Source: an archaeon
GTDB lineage: Archaea; Nanobdellota; Nanobdellia; Woesearchaeales; ARS49
Length of the DNA stretch: 14,971 bases
Direction of reading: 5' to 3'
Assembly: GCA_016213425.1 (NCBI GenBank)
Contig: JACRAI010000085.1
Coordinates: 1-14,971, forward strand
The position numbers and the translations under genes are program-made. The notes beneath the pieces are model-generated. The model saw nothing but the letters and a program-made list of their open reading frames with translations. It did not search any database and was not told where the DNA came from. Shown in pieces: positions 11,803-14,971 of the stretch. Each line of letters starts with the position of its first letter. The stretch's first letter is position 1.

Positions 11803-13488
11803 TTATAAACTTTTTGATACATAAGGTCCATCATTAGAATAACCTAATTTTCTATAATACTCCCTTACACCAACACCGCTTATGATTACCATCTTATTCT
11901 TGCCATTTTCTTTAGCTATTTGTTCTGCTTTTTCAATTAATTTTTTACCTAAGCCGCGATGTTGTATATTACCTGTATCGCCTAAGGGTGTCGATTGGCC
12001 ATAAACGTGTAATTCTCTTACCAGTGCAGTATTTGGAGTTATTTCTTCTCTTAAGCACTGAAATGGAAATCTTAATCTACAGAAGCCAAATATAACATCT
12101 TGTTTTTGATCTTCTAAACTTATAAAGAATTCTTTACCTTTTGATGCTTCGTATTCTATGGAGACTAATTCTGTTGTTTCAGAATTCATTTGTCTTCCTT
12201 TTGGTTCTCTACATCTTATGCACCTGCATTTCGGTTTGTATTTTTCGTGAAGGTGTTGTCTTAAATTAGTAATTCCCACCCCTGCACTCCAATATTTTGT
12301 AGGTACATCTCTATTAATTCTTTGAACTCTGCAATACGTTGGGATAAATGGTTTGAACTCTGCAATTATTTGTGCTGCCTCATCTGTTGTTAAAGGTTTA
12401 AAAAGTCCTTTTTTATACTCATAATATAATGCAGTTCCTGGTGAGACCATGCACGGATATATTTTCAACATATCTGGTCTAAAATCAGAGTTTTCAAAAA
12501 TTTCTTTCATTCCTTTAATATCTCTCTCTCGATCTGTGAGAGGTAGTCCTGGCATGTAATGTGCAGATATTTTGAAACCTAAATCTTTCAAAATTTGTAT
12601 GCTTTCTTTAGTGTCTTTAATATCATGCCCTCTGTGTGTTTTTAGTAAAACGTCATCATATACAGATTCAATTCCAAGTTCCACTCTTGTACATCCTTGC
12701 TCAAGCATTCTATTGTCATGCTCTAATTTTGCCCAATCGGGCTTTGTTTCTATACATAGAGCCACACATCTTATTTCTGTTTTTTCGTTTCTTTTTTGTT
12801 CTTCTATAAGAGTTGTCTTTTTCTTAATTTTCAAGCCTAATAATTTTTCATGGACGCGTTCAACTCTTTCACGGTCTTTTACATTTCCTGGAAGTTCAAA
12901 AAAATCTTTAAATTTGTCAAAGTCGAATTCATTATTATGATAAAATAATTCTGAGAAATCATTCATTGCTTGAAATGCTTCTTGAATGAACTCTGTTTGA
13001 TAATCTATGGGCATGGATGGGAAAGTACCTCCCATAATTATTAATTCTACTTTGTTTGCATTTTGCCCTATTACCATATATTGCTCTAATCTGTTAAAAA
13101 CTTGTAAGTAACCATCATATCGGTTTCTTATGGCCCTCATTGTTGTTGGTTCATGACCTGTGTAACTTTGCGGAACGTCTCCAAAATAACTTTTTGGTCC
13201 GCCAGGACAAAAGGTACATTTGCCGTGGGCACATGGTAACGGTTTTGTCATTATTGCAATAGGTGCAACTCCAGAAATAGTGCGTGTTGGTTTTGTTAAT
13301 AATTTTTTTTTGTATTTACTGAGGTTGCTCTTATCAACACTTGTTAATAATTCAATATTAGTAGGCGTTTCATTTATTTTATGTTTTATAATCATCTTTC
13401 TTTTCAATCTGCTTACTCTTTCAGGGGTTAATTCTTCAGTTTTGTCTATTTCTTCCAGTAATTCTTTGATTGCAGATTCTTTACTCAT
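11803..13488 (-). CDS. elp3: tRNA uridine-34 modification enzyme Elp3 (radical SAM/GNAT)
   Basis: Elp3 starts cm5U-type modification of wobble U34 in tRNAs, using S-adenosylmethionine radical chemistry and acetyl-CoA. The 561-residue length is normal. The N-terminal region is followed by PCAHGKCTFCPGG with the cluster cysteines C86, C91 and C94 (CX4CX2C). The radical-SAM barrel follows, with MGGTFPS, CIETKPDW, and RVELGIESVYDDVL before the HRGHD turn. The Cys-rich CRCIRCREPKGR segment precedes a GNAT domain with the acetyl-CoA loop QHRGLG (509-514) and VREYYRKLGY (541-550). It reads in line with the spt5-rpl11 cluster, 37 nt after orf101, with GGAG at 13500-13503 upstream. No other Elongator subunits are present, as expected in archaea. 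Confidence 0.95.
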   Translation of the reverse strand: MSKESAIKELLEEIDKTEELTPERVSRLKRKMIIKHKINETPTNIELLTSVDKSNLSKYKKKLLTKPTRTISGVAPIAIMTKPLPCAHGKCTFCPGGPKSYFGDVPQSYTGHEPTTMRAIRNRYDGYLQVFNRLEQYMVIGQNANKVELIIMGGTFPSMPIDYQTEFIQEAFQAMNDFSELFYHNNEFDFDKFKDFFELPGNVKDRERVERVHEKLLGLKIKKKTTLIEEQKRNEKTEIRCVALCIETKPDWAKLEHDNRMLEQGCTRVELGIESVYDDVLLKTHRGHDIKDTKESIQILKDLGFKISAHYMPGLPLTDRERDIKGMKEIFENSDFRPDMLKIYPCMVSPGTALYYEYKKGLFKPLTTDEAAQIIAEFKPFIPTYCRVQRINRDVPTKYWSAGVGITNLRQHLHEKYKPKCRCIRCREPKGRQMNSETTELVSIEYEASKGKEFFISLEDQKQDVIFGFCRLRFPFQCLREEITPNTALVRELHVYGQSTPLGDTGNIQHRGLGKKLIEKAEQIAKENGKNKMVIISGVGVREYYRKLGYSNDGPYVSKSL

Positions 13489-13525
13489 TTTTTTAAGATC
13501 TCCAAAATTTTATTAGAAATTTTTT

Positions 13526-13831
13526 TTAATTCTTCTTAAATCTTCTTGTGTTGCCTTTCCTTAAATCATTTCTAGTTATGTTGTACTCTCTTGATATTAA
13601 GTAATCTATGCTTGTCTTTTCTACTTCTCTTATCATTGCGTCTTCTCTACCTGTTTCTTGAAGTATTTTGCTTAACTTTTCGTGAGAGCCAATAATATAC
13701 ATTTTTCCTACAGGTATCACGTATGCTTTAGAAGTGAAAGTGTTATTCTTAAAGTAAGCATCTAGTTTATCTTTAAGACCTAGCTGTTTTATTACTCCTG
13801 CAGGGTTAGGGTCTGGTTCTATTGAACTCAT
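13526..13831 (-). CDS. Conserved-looking hypothetical protein coupled to rpl11 (orf101)
   Basis: This 101-residue basic protein starts within the stop of rpl11 (ATGA overlap), so its translation is coupled to a ribosomal protein. I do not recognise the family. An N-terminal segment (PNPAGVIKQLGLKDKLDAYF) looks helical. A β segment, KAYVIPVGKMYIIGSHEKL, follows, then charged helices and a strongly basic end (RNDLRKGNTRRFKKN) of the sort that binds rRNA. A ribosome-associated or ribosomal-protein-like role is inferred from position and charge only. In other archaea this place after rpl11 is usually held by rpl1, which this protein does not resemble in length or motifs. Confidence 0.6.
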   Translation of the reverse strand: MSSIEPDPNPAGVIKQLGLKDKLDAYFKNNTFTSKAYVIPVGKMYIIGSHEKLSKILQETGREDAMIREVEKTSIDYLISREYNITRNDLRKGNTRRFKKN

Positions 13832-14589
13832 TTCTTAGGGCCTGCTGCTTCAGGCTTCGCTGCCGCAGCAGCAGCTCCTGCTGCACCACCGGCTGCTTCT
13901 ACAGGTAATAATTCTTCTATGATTGCTGTTGGTACTCCTAACTCTATCATCTTTGCTTTGATTTGTGATCTTGGTTTGCCTGCTAGTTCTTCTATTGCTT
14001 TCTTTGCTAAGCTTGTGAAGTGTTCTTTCTTCTTCTCTATTTCTTCTTGTAATTTCTTTCTTTCTACTTCTAATTTCTTGAGTTCTTCAGCGCTTAACTC
14101 TGTTCTTCCTTCTTCTATTTCTTTTTTGAAAGCGCCTGTATTAATGTCAACGATTAAATCTTTTGCAGGTTTTCCTTCAACAAGTATTCCCATACTGTTG
14201 CAGGTTCCTAATATTTCTTTTACTCTTGAGAACATGTTTTTTCCAAGAAGGTCTCCTTCTTTCATTTTTGCAACTTTTATTACTTGCTGGATTTTTAAGT
14301 CAGCAATTTTGTCTGCTAAAGGGTTTCCGCTTCCTTTTTCGACATTTGCTTCTTTTTTTATCAAAGCGCTTGCTGGCGGAGTTCCTAATTCTATTTTGTA
14401 ACTTTTATCATCTGGATTAACGTGAATTTTTACTGGTACTTGCATTCCTTTGAAATCTGCTGTTTTTTTGTTAATATCGCTAACTATTTGTCCTATGTTT
14501 AATTTTAATGGTCCTAAAGTTGTTCCTATTGGAGGTCCTGCACTTGCCTTTCCCCCTTCAACTAGCAATTCTACTGTTGTTGTTGGCAT
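13828..14589 (-). CDS. rpl11: Large-subunit ribosomal protein uL11 with long C-terminal extension
   Basis: uL11 binds the GTPase-centre rRNA at the base of the ribosomal stalk. The core (about 1-160) is clear: VEGGKASAGPPIGTTLGPLKLN (proline-rich switch region), VPVKIHVNPDDKSYKIELGTPPASALIKKE, and the rRNA-binding C-terminal domain with GSGNPLADKI, LGKNMFSRVKEILGTCNSMGI and DINTGAF. Archaeal uL11 is usually about 155-165 residues; this one has 253. The extra part has a Glu/Lys-rich predicted coiled coil (164-190), a helical segment (191-229) and an Ala/Gly-rich tail (231-251), resembling stalk-protein hinges. The ATG overlaps the spt5 stop by 1 nt (TAATG). GGAGGT (14599-14604) lies within the last Glu codons of spt5. 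Confidence 0.93.
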   Translation of the reverse strand: MPTTTVELLVEGGKASAGPPIGTTLGPLKLNIGQIVSDINKKTADFKGMQVPVKIHVNPDDKSYKIELGTPPASALIKKEANVEKGSGNPLADKIADLKIQQVIKVAKMKEGDLLGKNMFSRVKEILGTCNSMGILVEGKPAKDLIVDINTGAFKKEIEEGRTELSAEELKKLEVERKKLQEEIEKKKEHFTSLAKKAIEELAGKPRSQIKAKMIELGVPTAIIEELLPVEAAGGAAGAAAAAAKPEAAGPKK

Positions 14590-14971
14590 TATTCTTCAAC
14601 CTCCTCTTCTTCATTTTCTCTTCTTATAACTTTAACCGCATCAAGACTTACTGTGATTGGTATTGGTACAGCAGCTCCTAGTAATTCTACAACTACTTTT
14701 TCTTTAGTTTTATCTACTCTTGTTATTTTTGCTTGTTCTCTCTTGTAAGGTCCGCTGATAATTTCAACAATATCTTTCTTTCTTATATCTACATCTTTCT
14801 TTGTCTGCTCTAGCATGTGTTCGATTTCTTTATATTCTATTTCTTTAGCTAGAACTCCTCTTGCGTAAGGAACGTTAAAAGCTGCTTGCTCAGCACTTAA
14901 TTTGTCTTTTGATTCCAAGAATATGTATCCTCTCATTCCGTGAGGTCTTATAACTGAAAAAACAGGTAGCT
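14589..14971 (-). CDS. spt5: Transcription elongation factor Spt5 (NusG family), 5'-truncated by window edge
   Basis: The frame stays open to the right edge, giving about 126 complete visible residues. Upstream of the Met at 14936 the codons read LPVFSVIRPHG, so that Met is internal (SVIRPHGMRGYIFLES is the typical end of the NGN β-sheet). The NGN remainder is followed by a KOW domain (DIVEIISGPYKREQAKITRVD, then PIPITVSLDAVKVI) and a Glu-rich end. Spt5 binds the RNA polymerase clamp and helps elongation and transcription-translation coupling. The neighbouring order spt5-rpl11 is conserved across archaea and bacteria. The N-terminal part, including the true start, lies beyond the window. Confidence 0.92.
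   Translation of the reverse strand, partial: LPVFSVIRPHGMRGYIFLESKDKLSAEQAAFNVPYARGVLAKEIEYKEIEHMLEQTKKDVDIRKKDIVEIISGPYKREQAKITRVDKTKEKVVVELLGAAVPIPITVSLDAVKVIRRENEEEEVEE

Noticed and set aside
13919..14420. Plus-strand open frames opposite rpl11
   Set aside because: They are shadows of the strongly conserved uL11 gene, with no independent signals.
14589..14936. A complete 115-residue Spt5
   Set aside because: Upstream codons to the right edge encode the preceding NGN strand, so the gene is cut by the window.

Overview
The window looks like a stretch of an AT-rich archaeal chromosome, most likely a DPANN-type archaeon of the Woesearchaeota/Pacearchaeota sort (lineage is inferred; no rRNA is present). 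The evidence is an archaeal Spt5 next to uL11, archaeal/eukaryotic-type Pth2, the archaeal/eukaryotic Elp3, an AbrB-PhoU fusion, and archaeal TATA boxes about 25 nt upstream of start codons (leaderless mRNAs). Genes inside operons instead have Shine-Dalgarno sequences and ATGA or TAA-A-ATG junctions. Genes are packed tightly. No tRNA, rRNA, CRISPR array or insertion sequence was seen.

Layout. (1) 2-607 (+): the 3' part of a transglutaminase-like protein whose start lies outside the window. (2) 609-1567 (-): an operon of a DUF4258-like toxin, a zinc-finger/AbrB-like antitoxin and pth2. (3) 1702-2637 (+): a secreted protein of unknown function with an internal duplication. (4) 2634-4540 (-): a DUF1189-like membrane protein overlapping a site-2 protease gene. 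(5) 4627-5427 (+): a short DegT/DnrJ-type PLP-dependent enzyme. (6) 5428-9255 (-): four translationally coupled genes of unknown function. Three are paralogues (helical repeats, SH3-like barrel, C-terminal helix) and the first is unrelated over most of its length, yet all four end in the same tail, KKRHNPE[I/V]. (7) 9351-10814: a small orphan ORF, the AbrB-PhoU regulator and another orphan ORF. (8) 10866-11714 (-): a DUF6159-like membrane protein. (9) 11803-14971 (-): an information-processing cluster, spt5 - rpl11 - orf101 - elp3, in which rpl11 carries an unusual C-terminal extension.

The best candidate for an undescribed system is region 6. Four co-expressed, probably cytosolic proteins share a helix-plus-KKRHNPE[I/V] tail, which suggests a common docking, targeting or assembly signal. 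Second-tier points are the toxin-antitoxin pair fused transcriptionally to pth2, the Ala/Gly-rich tailed uL11, and the coupled membrane-protein/site-2-protease pair.
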